A stretch of DNA of 64,000 nucleotides from Algoriphagus sp. (GTDB lineage Bacteria > Bacteroidota > Bacteroidia > Cytophagales > Cyclobacteriaceae): contig NZ_JABXIN010000003.1 of the NCBI RefSeq assembly GCF_013373065.1, positions 62,001 to 126,000 on the forward strand. Reading direction: 5' to 3'. Within the stretch, counting starts at the first letter, position 1. Every line of letters begins with the position of its first letter. The notes under the pieces are model-generated. The model was not told the origin of the DNA. It saw only the letters and a list, made by a program, of their open reading frames with translations, and made no database searches. The translations under genes and the position numbers were made by a program. Below are positions 9,634 through 17,226 of the stretch, piece by piece.

Positions 9634-10155
9634 TTAGGTTTCCCTTGGTGGTGAAAAAAGTCGCTTGTGATCAGGGTTTTCCCAAATCGGATTTGGGTTT
9701 TCCTGAAAAGATACTTGCCTTGGATTGTTCCAAAAATCAATTGAAGGTATTTGCTCAAAGTAGAAAATCACATGAAAACTGTTTCGTTTCTGATTTTCAG
9801 AATGGTTTTCTCGAGTTGACTTTTCATAGTCCGACTCACTTCTTTTTAGCTCACTTTCCTCTTGGTCATGCCATACCAAATATTCGATTTGGTTGCCTTT
9901 TTCGTGGATTTCGAGCACATCATACATTTCTCCCAAGTACTCAAATTCCCGATCATGCTCCCAATTCAAGTGAGTCTGGGATTCTTCTTTGGTAAAGACT
10001 AAAGTCTTGATTCGGTCATCATTTGGATCTCTTTTGATGCGCCTTTCCATGCTTTCCTTCAGTTGAAAAAATCGAAGCTCAAAAGAAGCCAGTCCCAAAG
10101 TCATCGGACCAGCGATACTTAATGCAAGCAATATGACGATGAGAAGGTGCTTCAT
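9634..10155 (-). CDS. Small exported protein of unknown function, upstream of TonB receptor
   Basis: I do not recognise this 173-residue protein. It begins with a hydrophobic segment (MKHLLIVILLALSIAGPMT) that could be a signal peptide or membrane anchor. A highly charged domain follows, containing REFEYLGEMYDV and IEYLVWHDQEE, and then a hydrophilic tail rich in Asn, Pro and His. The start at 10155 is chosen over an in-frame ATG at 10290 because it gives the signal peptide and has GGAG five bases upstream, one of the few Shine-Dalgarno-like sites here. Its position before the receptor gene suggests a link to metal or heme uptake; that is inference only. Confidence 0.7.
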   Translation of the reverse strand: MKHLLIVILLALSIAGPMTLGLASFELRFFQLKESMERRIKRDPNDDRIKTLVFTKEESQTHLNWEHDREFEYLGEMYDVLEIHEKGNQIEYLVWHDQEESELKRSESDYEKSTRENHSENQKRNSFHVIFYFEQIPSIDFWNNPRQVSFQENPNPIWENPDHKRLFSPPRET

Positions 10156-10293
10156 AGGAACTCCAAATACGAAAATGAGAATAATTACCTCATGAACAAG
10201 TCCGGATTTTAATCTTGGAAGATTGTGATGATTGAAGGTAATAATGGTTTTTGGGAAAGGGAAAGGATGTAAGATTTTGAATTTAGACAATAC

Positions 10294-10301
10294 TATTTTT
10301 G
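10294..10301 (+). promoter_or_regulatory. Candidate Bacteroidota -7 promoter box (TATTTTTG)
   Basis: The octamer fits the Bacteroidota -7 consensus TAnnTTTG and lies about 145 bases before the GTG start of the cytochrome lipoprotein. A TTTG is found upstream but only 14 bases away, shorter than usual, so the -33 element is poor. Confidence 0.35.
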
Positions 10302-10356
10302 TTGGATTTGGTTTTTAAAGCACCTAGTGCATTTTTCATTCGTCATCCTAGCCGCT

Positions 10357-10375
10357 TACCAATATTTGTTTGGTA
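10357..10375. promoter_or_regulatory. Inverted repeat, possible operator of the sugar-acid-like operon
   Basis: TACCAA and TTGGTA flank a 7-base spacer, giving a 6+6 bp inverted repeat downstream of the candidate promoter box and upstream of the 10447 start. The position suits an operator, but no regulator gene is adjacent and the repeat could be chance in AT-rich DNA. Confidence 0.25.
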
Positions 10376-10446
10376 TTAAGGGAAATAAATTTCATTTTAG
10401 GAAAGAGAGTTTTTCTCTTGCCCAAATCAAAATAACCTCGTTAAGC

Positions 10447-12993
10447 GTGAAAAATCTTCAGGTATGGATGTTTTTTGGATTGTCTGTATTGGCGTCCTGT
10501 AAAGAGCCCGGTCCTTTGCCCGAAACGCCTGATAGCCCAGTTCGCTCTCCTGAGGAGGAATTGTTGACATTTCAGATAGATCGGGGCTTGGAAGTTCAAT
10601 TGGTTGCCCAAGAACCCTTGGTAGAAAGTCCGGTAATTATCCAATTTGATCAATGGGGGAGGTTATGGGTAGTGGAAATGCGAGGGTATATGAATGATTT
10701 GGAGGGAAGTGAAGAGCATCAACGAGTGGGCCGGATTGCAATTTTGGAAGATCAAGATGAAGATGGAGTCATGGATCATCGAATCATCTATTTAGATAGC
10801 TTGGTCATGCCCCGAGCTTTAGGTCTTTTTGGAAGTGGAGCCTTAATTGCTGAAAATAATTCCCTTTGGATTACGGAAGATTTGGATGGGGACTGGGTGG
10901 CAGATCGAAAGGTTTTACTCGATTCGACATATGCTGCAAATGGAATCCCCGAGCATTCAGATAATGGTTTTTTAAGAAATCTGGACAACTGGTATTACAG
11001 CGCCAAGTCCCGTCTTCGTTACAAATGGGTGGATGGAGAATGGATTCGCGATATTACTGAATTCCGGGGACAATGGGGTATTTCCCAAGATAATCAGGGT
11101 CGCTTGATTTACAATTACAATTGGTCCCAGCTTCATGGAGATTTGGTTCCGCCGAATTCCATCGGTAGAAATGAAAATCATCAACCGACAAGTGGCATAG
11201 ATTATGGATTGACGATAGATCGACGGGTATATCCCATTCGCTCTAATCCTGCTGTAAATCGCGGTTATATCCCTGGAACACTGGACTCCGCCAAAAGGCT
11301 GTTAGAATTTACCTCTGCTAGTGCTCCTATTGTTTATCGAAGTTCATTACTTCCTGAAGAATACCTCGGAAATATGTTCGTGATGGAGAATGCAGGGAAT
11401 TTGATCAAGCGGAATGTGGTGGCCGAAAATGGAATTTATCTGGAAGCCAAAGATCCCAATCCCGGAAGGGAATTTATGGCTTCTACTGATGAGCGTTTCC
11501 GACCTGTTTTTGCTACAGTGGGACCAGATGGAGGTCTGTATATAGCTGACATGTATCAGGGAATTGTGCAGCACGGTTCTTATATGACCGATTATTTGAA
11601 AGAACAAACTTTAAATCGAAAATTGGATCATCCCGGTCATATGGGGAGAATTTGGCGAATTGTGCCGAAAAGAAATTCCTACAAAGCTCCTGAAAAACTT
11701 GGCGATCTTTCTGTCGAAGAATTGATTCCCTATTTAGACCACTCAGACGGTTGGTATAGAGATATGACCCAACGACTCTTGGTCGAATCTGCTCAAAAAA
11801 ATCTAGCTCCTCAATTAGAAAATTTCTTCACCAATCAGGCAAAAACTGATTTAGGAAAGATCCATGCTCTGTGGACTTTGGAAGGTCTTCAGGCTTTAAA
11901 CCCAGATTTTATGTTGGGGATATTGGATAAAGCTGAGTATGGGGTAAAAATTCATACCCTTCGTTTATTGGAGCCTTTTGCAAAGGAAGATTCTGAGATT
12001 TCCGCAGCTTTGGCAGAAGTAGTCCAAAAACATCTAAGTCAAGGTACTCCGCGGTTTAAGTTGCAGGTAGCTTTGAGTTCTTATGTTTTTGACCCTAGTG
12101 ATCGAATGAAAATTATGTCTTCGATTTTAGCTGACTTTGGTGAGGATCCAGTCTTTCGGGATGCCCTATTGAGTAGTCTTCAAGGATATGAATATGAGTT
12201 TCTTACCTTTTTGGAAGACTCAAAGTGGAGGGAGATGGAAACACAGGGAAAAGCCATTTTCTTGGAAATGCTGACTTCTGCCATTATTCAAGGAGGAGAT
12301 TTGCAAGAAGTTCGGCAGCTGATTTCACAGATTGAAAGCGACCCAATGCATTGGACTTCCCTAGCATTACTTTCTGGTTTGGCTACCCAAGGAGGAAACC
12401 CGGATAATTTGGGCAAATTCTCATTAGGTGAGCAGCCCATACTTTTTGGAGAGAGCAGCCCTATTTCTGAAAATTCTGCTCTTGCACGGGCAAAGAATCT
12501 CTTTAGATGGAATGGGTTTTCTCCTGAAAAAAGTAAGGAAGGAGGGTTGGCCTTGGATGAAAGTTCCCAGAAATTATTCACTGAAGGAAGACAAAAATAC
12601 CTAGCCTCCTGTGCGGGATGCCATGGAGGAAATGGGGCAGGAGTAAACAGAATGGGACCTCCATTGGACGGTTCCGAATGGGTAATTGGTGATGAAAGAA
12701 GGTTAGCTTTAATTCTTCTACATGGGATAGAAGGTCCAATTGCAGTAAAAGGTAAGCTATATGATGCTCCTGAGATTTTACCCGTGATGCCCTCTCATTC
12801 TACTATGGATGATCGAAGTATAGCAGCTATTTTGACCTATATTCGAAATGAATGGGGGAATCATGCAGGTCCTATCGCTCCAAGATTAGTTGGGGGAACT
12901 CGCCATACGTCCCAGGGAAGAGTATATCCTTGGTCCGAATCGGAATTAAATGCGCATATCGAAAAATTAAATCAAACCGACTCCAACCCTTAG
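10447..12993 (+). CDS. Membrane-bound dehydrogenase-type lipoprotein with C-terminal cytochrome c domain
   Basis: This 848-residue lipoprotein resembles the 'membrane-bound dehydrogenase domain / heme-binding CxxCH' family common in Planctomycetes and Bacteroidota. The GTG at 10447 is chosen because it gives a lipoprotein signal with lipobox LASC; an ATG at 10327 would place a non-secretory extension in front. Residues about 45-430 form an NHL/glucose-dehydrogenase-like beta-propeller (for example DQWGRLWVVEMRGY and DGGLYIADMYQG). About 440-700 is helical (HEAT-like) and the C-terminus holds a class I cytochrome c with CAGCH at 722-726 and a probable axial Met in PVMPSH near 781. It likely oxidises a sugar-like substrate in the periplasm and passes electrons to heme. 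It leads a three-gene operon. Confidence 0.85.
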   Translation: MKNLQVWMFFGLSVLASCKEPGPLPETPDSPVRSPEEELLTFQIDRGLEVQLVAQEPLVESPVIIQFDQWGRLWVVEMRGYMNDLEGSEEHQRVGRIAILEDQDEDGVMDHRIIYLDSLVMPRALGLFGSGALIAENNSLWITEDLDGDWVADRKVLLDSTYAANGIPEHSDNGFLRNLDNWYYSAKSRLRYKWVDGEWIRDITEFRGQWGISQDNQGRLIYNYNWSQLHGDLVPPNSIGRNENHQPTSGIDYGLTIDRRVYPIRSNPAVNRGYIPGTLDSAKRLLEFTSASAPIVYRSSLLPEEYLGNMFVMENAGNLIKRNVVAENGIYLEAKDPNPGREFMASTDERFRPVFATVGPDGGLYIADMYQGIVQHGSYMTDYLKEQTLNRKLDHPGHMGRIWRIVPKRNSYKAPEKLGDLSVEELIPYLDHSDGWYRDMTQRLLVESAQKNLAPQLENFFTNQAKTDLGKIHALWTLEGLQALNPDFMLGILDKAEYGVKIHTLRLLEPFAKEDSEISAALAEVVQKHLSQGTPRFKLQVALSSYVFDPSDRMKIMSSILADFGEDPVFRDALLSSLQGYEYEFLTFLEDSKWREMETQGKAIFLEMLTSAIIQGGDLQEVRQLISQIESDPMHWTSLALLSGLATQGGNPDNLGKFSLGEQPILFGESSPISENSALARAKNLFRWNGFSPEKSKEGGLALDESSQKLFTEGRQKYLASCAGCHGGNGAGVNRMGPPLDGSEWVIGDERRLALILLHGIEGPIAVKGKLYDAPEILPVMPSHSTMDDRSIAAILTYIRNEWGNHAGPIAPRLVGGTRHTSQGRVYPWSESELNAHIEKLNQTDSNP

Positions 12994-12997
12994 CCCT

Positions 12998-14071
12998 GTG
13001 AAGAATCAAATTACTAGAAGAGATTTTATCCAAAAATCCAGTTTGGCAACGCTCGCCTTTTCTATTCCCTTTCCCTCCATTCCGGAATTTTTGAAAGATT
13101 ATTCAATGGGAGTGGTCGTACATTCTTACGGGATGCGTTATGGAGGGAGGATTAAAAGCGAAAAATATCCTCCTTTTTTGGATGCGTTGAACTTGATGAA
13201 GCATTGTCATACGCTTGGGGCGGGAGGAGTTCAAACTATGGTCGGAGGTTGGGATGAGGATTTTGGGAAAAAACTCCGAACGGAATCTGATCAATCAGGA
13301 ATGTATTTGGAAGGAAGCATAGGGCTTCCTAAGGATGAAGCAGATTTAGAACGATTTGAACGTGAAATCAGAATTGCGAAAGAGGGGGGAGTATTTATTT
13401 TTCGAACGGTATGCTTGAACGGTAGGAGGTATGAAAATTTTGATTCGAAGAACCAATTTGACAAGTTTAAATCCAATGCCATCCATTCTTTGGAATTGGC
13501 GGAGGGTGTGGTTCGGAAGCATCAGGTTAAGTTGGCAGTTGAAAACCACAAAGATTGGAAAGCAGCCGAATTAGTTGAGATTTTAATAAACTTGGGTTCG
13601 GAATGGGTCGGAGCAACTGTTGACTTTGGAAATAATGTATCACTGCTTGAAGATCCGAATCAGGTCATTGAAACTTTAGCTCCATATGCCTTTTCTACCC
13701 ATATCAAAGACATGGGAGTGAAAGAATATGAAGATGGATTTCTCCTTTCAGAAGTTCCCTTGGGGGAAGGGATTGTAGATCTTAAAAAAGGAATGGATCT
13801 ATGTAAAAAGTATAATCCGGCAATTCGGTTTTCTTTGGAAATGATTACGCGGGATCCCCTTCAAATTCCTTGTTTGACAGAACACTATTGGTCCACCTTT
13901 GATAATCCCTCCGCAGTTGAATTTGCTCGGAATTTGGCTATGGTTCGTCAGCATGAGTTTAACGGAAAACTTCCTGAAACGAGTTCTTTATCGCCTGATG
14001 AAAAGTTAGCTTTGGAGGAAGAACATGTTCAAAAATGCCTTTATTATTCAAAAATTAACCTATTGACATAA
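12998..14071 (+). CDS. Tat-exported sugar phosphate isomerase/epimerase-like TIM-barrel protein
   Basis: This 357-residue protein has a twin-arginine signal (TRRDFIQKSS, then a hydrophobic stretch to about residue 27), so it is probably exported folded. The mature part is a xylose-isomerase-like TIM barrel with candidate metal ligands in AVENHKDW, TVDFGN, STHIKDMG and FSLEM (Glu, Asp, His, Glu). Such enzymes isomerise or epimerise sugars, or act on inositol-type substrates. The GTG start at 12998 lies 4 bases after the preceding stop, a strong sign of co-transcription. Its likely role is to act in the periplasm on the same substrate as the cytochrome lipoprotein. Confidence 0.85.
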   Translation: MKNQITRRDFIQKSSLATLAFSIPFPSIPEFLKDYSMGVVVHSYGMRYGGRIKSEKYPPFLDALNLMKHCHTLGAGGVQTMVGGWDEDFGKKLRTESDQSGMYLEGSIGLPKDEADLERFEREIRIAKEGGVFIFRTVCLNGRRYENFDSKNQFDKFKSNAIHSLELAEGVVRKHQVKLAVENHKDWKAAELVEILINLGSEWVGATVDFGNNVSLLEDPNQVIETLAPYAFSTHIKDMGVKEYEDGFLLSEVPLGEGIVDLKKGMDLCKKYNPAIRFSLEMITRDPLQIPCLTEHYWSTFDNPSAVEFARNLAMVRQHEFNGKLPETSSLSPDEKLALEEEHVQKCLYYSKINLLT

Positions 14072-14076
14072 ATAAG

Positions 14077-14865
14077 ATGACAGACTTCAGTAAACTTCCA
14101 GGTATAGAACTTTTTTCACAAAAAGGCAAAGCAGCCATAATAACAGGCGGTTCCAAAGGATTGGGATTTGCCATGGCAGCTGGATTGGCATCTGCAGGTT
14201 CAAATGTAATGTTGGTGAGCCGAAATCAAGCTGAATGCGATGCTGCTGCTTCTGAGATTGCAGAACAGTATGGAGTTAAAACTTTGGGATATGCCGCAGA
14301 CGTTACAAAAGCTGCTGAGATGGAGGCCATGGCTCAGGCAGCTTTGCGGGCATTTGGAAAGATTGATACATTGATTAATTCTGCCGGAATCAATATCCGA
14401 GGTGCGATTGATGAACTTTCTGAAGAAGATTTTAAAAAAGTAATGGACATCAATGTCAATGGGACTTGGTTGGCTTCAAAAGCAGTCATTCCTAATATGA
14501 AGTCAAATAAGCGGGGTGCTATTATCAATCTAGCGAGCACGCTTGGATTGGTGGGCTTGGCCAACCGAACCCCCTACACAGCAAGCAAAGGGGCTGTTGT
14601 AAATATGACAAAGGCTTTGGCATTAGAGTTGGCTCCATGGAATATTACGGTAAATGCCATTTGTCCTGGTCCTTTTTTGACTGAAATGAATGAGCCGATT
14701 GCTCACACTGAAGAGGGTAAAAAATTCATCGTTGGGGCGACTGCATTAGCAAGATGGGGAGAGCTAAAAGAGATTCAGGGGGCTGCGATTTTCCTTGCTT
14801 CAGATGCGGGGACCTACATGGTTGGTTCCATGGTAACTGTGGATGGAGGCTGGACAGCGCGTTGA
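14077..14865 (+). CDS. SDR family oxidoreductase (gluconate 5-dehydrogenase-like)
   Basis: This 262-residue cytoplasmic enzyme is a classical short-chain dehydrogenase. Visible features are the nucleotide-binding TGGSKGLG (GxxxGxG type), the N-A-G structural motif (NSAGINIRG), the catalytic Ser in NLAST, YTASK with catalytic Tyr and Lys, and the closing VTVDGGW. Relatives include gluconate 5-dehydrogenase and 3-oxoacyl-ACP reductase; the facing GntP permease favours a sugar-acid substrate. It follows the TIM-barrel gene by 5 bases. Its stop is 4 bases from the convergent gntP-like stop. Confidence 0.88.
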   Translation: MTDFSKLPGIELFSQKGKAAIITGGSKGLGFAMAAGLASAGSNVMLVSRNQAECDAAASEIAEQYGVKTLGYAADVTKAAEMEAMAQAALRAFGKIDTLINSAGINIRGAIDELSEEDFKKVMDINVNGTWLASKAVIPNMKSNKRGAIINLASTLGLVGLANRTPYTASKGAVVNMTKALALELAPWNITVNAICPGPFLTEMNEPIAHTEEGKKFIVGATALARWGELKEIQGAAIFLASDAGTYMVGSMVTVDGGWTAR

Positions 14866-14869
14866 TCGC

Positions 14870-16201
14870 TTAACCTACAAAAAGGCTAATCAGATAGATG
14901 ATAATAATAGCCGACATTCCCATGATAAGCGTACCAAGACTGTGGGATTGATTCCCTTGCTTGACCGTCATTCCTGAAAGTTGGGTCACTACCCAAAAGC
15001 CGCTGTCATTTGCGTGGGATATGGCTATGGCTCCTGCACCTACAGAAAGTGCGGTCAAAACTTTCATCGTTTCAGTGTCCAACCCTAAAGGTCCCATCAA
15101 AGGAGCAATAATTGATGCCGTAGTAATCATGGCTACGGTCGTAGATCCTTGAGCTGTTTTAAGAGCAAATGCAATTAAAAATGGTAGAAAAATCCCCCAG
15201 TTTGCATCTTTCATACTTTCACTGACTAAGGTTCCGATACCGGAATTTTGAAGCATTTTTCCAAATACTCCCCCTGCACCAGTAATAAAGATGACTGGAG
15301 CTGCGATCAGCAATGCTTTTCCAACCCAACCGCTAGAAGACAGCATTTTCTTGTCTAGTTTTTTGGGAAGGGTAAACGAAAGTAGTGCTCCTATAAGCAG
15401 GGCTATTACTGGGGAACCCAAGAATTTAATCAAATTTAAAAGGCTTCCTTCTCCAAATGGCTTTGTTGGATAATTTGCAATAGAAGCTAAAATGATCAAG
15501 ACAAGTGGAATAATGATAGGTAGAAAGGACTTGAAAGCCGAAGGGAATTCCTTACGGGAAATGGCTTCCTCGTCAGTTTCTATGCTTGCCTCCAAAGGTA
15601 TTTTTGAAACAAACTTGTTGACGAAAATATATCCTGGAATCAAGGTAAGAAGCGATACTAGAACGCCCCAAAAGATCATTTGCCCCAAATCTGCCTGCAA
15701 AATTCCAGCTGTAGCAATGGGGCCAGGAGTAGGCGGTACAAGGGAGTGGCTACACATTGCTCCAAGGGAAAGCGCGATCATAGTGCCTGCATAGGATCGG
15801 TTGCTTTTTACGGCTAATGACTTGGCAATGGGGTTCATCATGATAATTGTGGAGTCTCCAAAAACTGGAATAGAAAGAACGTATCCCCCCAGCATCATGG
15901 TAAGGTTCACTGATTTTTTACCGATCCAGCTAAGAATTTTTTCTGCGATTACCAGTGCTCCACCTGTTTTTTCCAAAAAAGTACCCAAAATCACTCCCAA
16001 AAGAATCAACAAGCCGACAGAGCCCAAAACACCTCCAAATCCCTCTGAAATGGATTGAATGATTAAATCCATGGACATTCCGGCTAATAACCCATAAATC
16101 AAGGCTGCTGCGAATAGTACTAAGAAAGGATGAATGTCAAATTGGACAATGGCAATTAAAATAAAAGCCAAAACCAAAAGAATGGAAATAATGAGGATCA
16201 T
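14870..16201 (-). CDS. GntP family gluconate:H+ symporter-like permease
   Basis: This 443-residue protein is almost entirely hydrophobic, with about 12 to 14 membrane segments, and matches GntP/GntT-type permeases. Diagnostic stretches are GGYVLSIPVFGDSTIIMMNPIA, CSHSLVPPTPGPIA and ISHANDSGFWVV. The family imports gluconate and related sugar acids with protons. It faces the dehydrogenase/isomerase/SDR operon tail to tail with a 4-base gap, so it has its own promoter. The functional association with those genes is inferred from adjacency and substrate class. Confidence 0.9.
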   Translation of the reverse strand: MILIISILLVLAFILIAIVQFDIHPFLVLFAAALIYGLLAGMSMDLIIQSISEGFGGVLGSVGLLILLGVILGTFLEKTGGALVIAEKILSWIGKKSVNLTMMLGGYVLSIPVFGDSTIIMMNPIAKSLAVKSNRSYAGTMIALSLGAMCSHSLVPPTPGPIATAGILQADLGQMIFWGVLVSLLTLIPGYIFVNKFVSKIPLEASIETDEEAISRKEFPSAFKSFLPIIIPLVLIILASIANYPTKPFGEGSLLNLIKFLGSPVIALLIGALLSFTLPKKLDKKMLSSSGWVGKALLIAAPVIFITGAGGVFGKMLQNSGIGTLVSESMKDANWGIFLPFLIAFALKTAQGSTTVAMITTASIIAPLMGPLGLDTETMKVLTALSVGAGAIAISHANDSGFWVVTQLSGMTVKQGNQSHSLGTLIMGMSAIIIIYLISLFVG

Positions 16202-16348
16202 GTCAGGTCTATTTTGAAAAAGAATCTTTGGATATTCTTTCTTTTAGCCTTAAAAAAAGCCAAAAAGAGGAATAAAAAAAGGTTTTTTATTTCGGGTTTG
16301 AACATTCGAAGCTGAATCTTGAATAAAATTCCTCGCTTTTAAAAAAAT

Positions 16349-16373
16349 CCCCTTCGATTTAATTCCGAAGGGG
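16349..16373 (-). terminator. Rho-independent terminator after the porin-like gene
   Basis: A perfect 8-base GC-rich stem (CCCCTTCG / CGAAGGGG) with a 9-base loop is followed on the minus strand by ATTTTTTT. It lies about 50 bases past the stop of the 16425-17225 gene. The rest of the 16202-16424 intergenic region shows nothing recognisable. Confidence 0.88.
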
Positions 16374-16424
16374 AGTTTGAAAACGACTTTAAACAAGTGG
16401 TTTTAGGGTTTTCTTTTTGGAATT

Positions 16425-17225
16425 TTATTTAGGGAAAAGAAGTACAAAAATGGCTCGTATACCCCAACTGGCAGAGTTTCCGTTTCCATAATGAATTCGG
16501 GGGCCTATGGCGATTTGGGAAGCTTGTTTTCCAATGGTCAATACCTTAGAACCAACCAAATTGATGGTTCCTGAGGTAGTATTCGCTTCCCAGTTTTGGG
16601 TCATTTCAGTATTGATGGTAATTGCTTTTCCTCCCGGAAAATTTTTTGCAATAAATGGTTGGATAAAGGTGGAGTTTACATTTGCTCTATCTTCGTTTCC
16701 CGCGACTGTGAAAATATGATTGACTAATCCACCTATAGTGAAGCTGCCTGCCTGTGTCAGGGCTACGGCTGTTGGCCCTAATCCAAATTTTTCTGTGCCT
16801 AGAGTGTTGTTGGTAGCAGTTGGTAACAAAAGCGCCGGTCCAACTCCCCAAATCAAACCTCCACTGGTTGGTTCTTTCGGAGAAAAGAATCCACTTACCA
16901 GCACATCACTTAGTCCGGATTGCTTTCCACTTTCGCCAAAAACATTGTTCTGAGAAATAACAGGCACAATTACACGTGCAATCAAATTCCAATCCTCACC
17001 AATGCTTAAGGGGATTACAGGTTGAAAATTCAAAGTATAACGGGAGCCATTGTCAGGTCCAATTCCAAAGTCAAAATTGTTTTGAAAAGGAACGCTAATT
17101 AGGCTTGCAACAGGGTTTTGAAGCTGTTTAGCAAGATCGTCGGCAGAGCTTCCAGAGTTTTCCTGAGCGTATGACTGGAATGTAAAAAGGATTGCTACAA
17201 TAAGAGCAGAAAGTGATTTTTTCAT
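16425..17225 (-). CDS. Outer membrane beta-barrel protein, MetA-pathway/transporter-like (PF13557 type)
   Basis: This 266-residue protein has a signal peptide (residues 1 to about 20, ending SYAQ) and then alternating beta-strand sequence through to a terminal FVLLFPK. The region LQNPVASLISVPFQNNFDFGIGP is typical of a protein group often labelled 'transporter' or, misleadingly, 'neuromedin U', related to the MetA-pathway phenol-degradation-like beta-barrels. It probably forms an outer membrane channel, but this is not shown by the sequence. It starts 1 base after the stop of the amidohydrolase gene, so the two are translationally linked and may import and process the same compound. Confidence 0.75.
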   Translation of the reverse strand: MKKSLSALIVAILFTFQSYAQENSGSSADDLAKQLQNPVASLISVPFQNNFDFGIGPDNGSRYTLNFQPVIPLSIGEDWNLIARVIVPVISQNNVFGESGKQSGLSDVLVSGFFSPKEPTSGGLIWGVGPALLLPTATNNTLGTEKFGLGPTAVALTQAGSFTIGGLVNHIFTVAGNEDRANVNSTFIQPFIAKNFPGGKAITINTEMTQNWEANTTSGTINLVGSKVLTIGKQASQIAIGPRIHYGNGNSASWGIRAIFVLLFPK

Positions 17226-17226
17226 T

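Noticed and set aside
16425-17225. Neuromedin U
   Set aside because: That label is a known mis-annotation for these bacterial beta-barrel proteins; there is no peptide hormone here.
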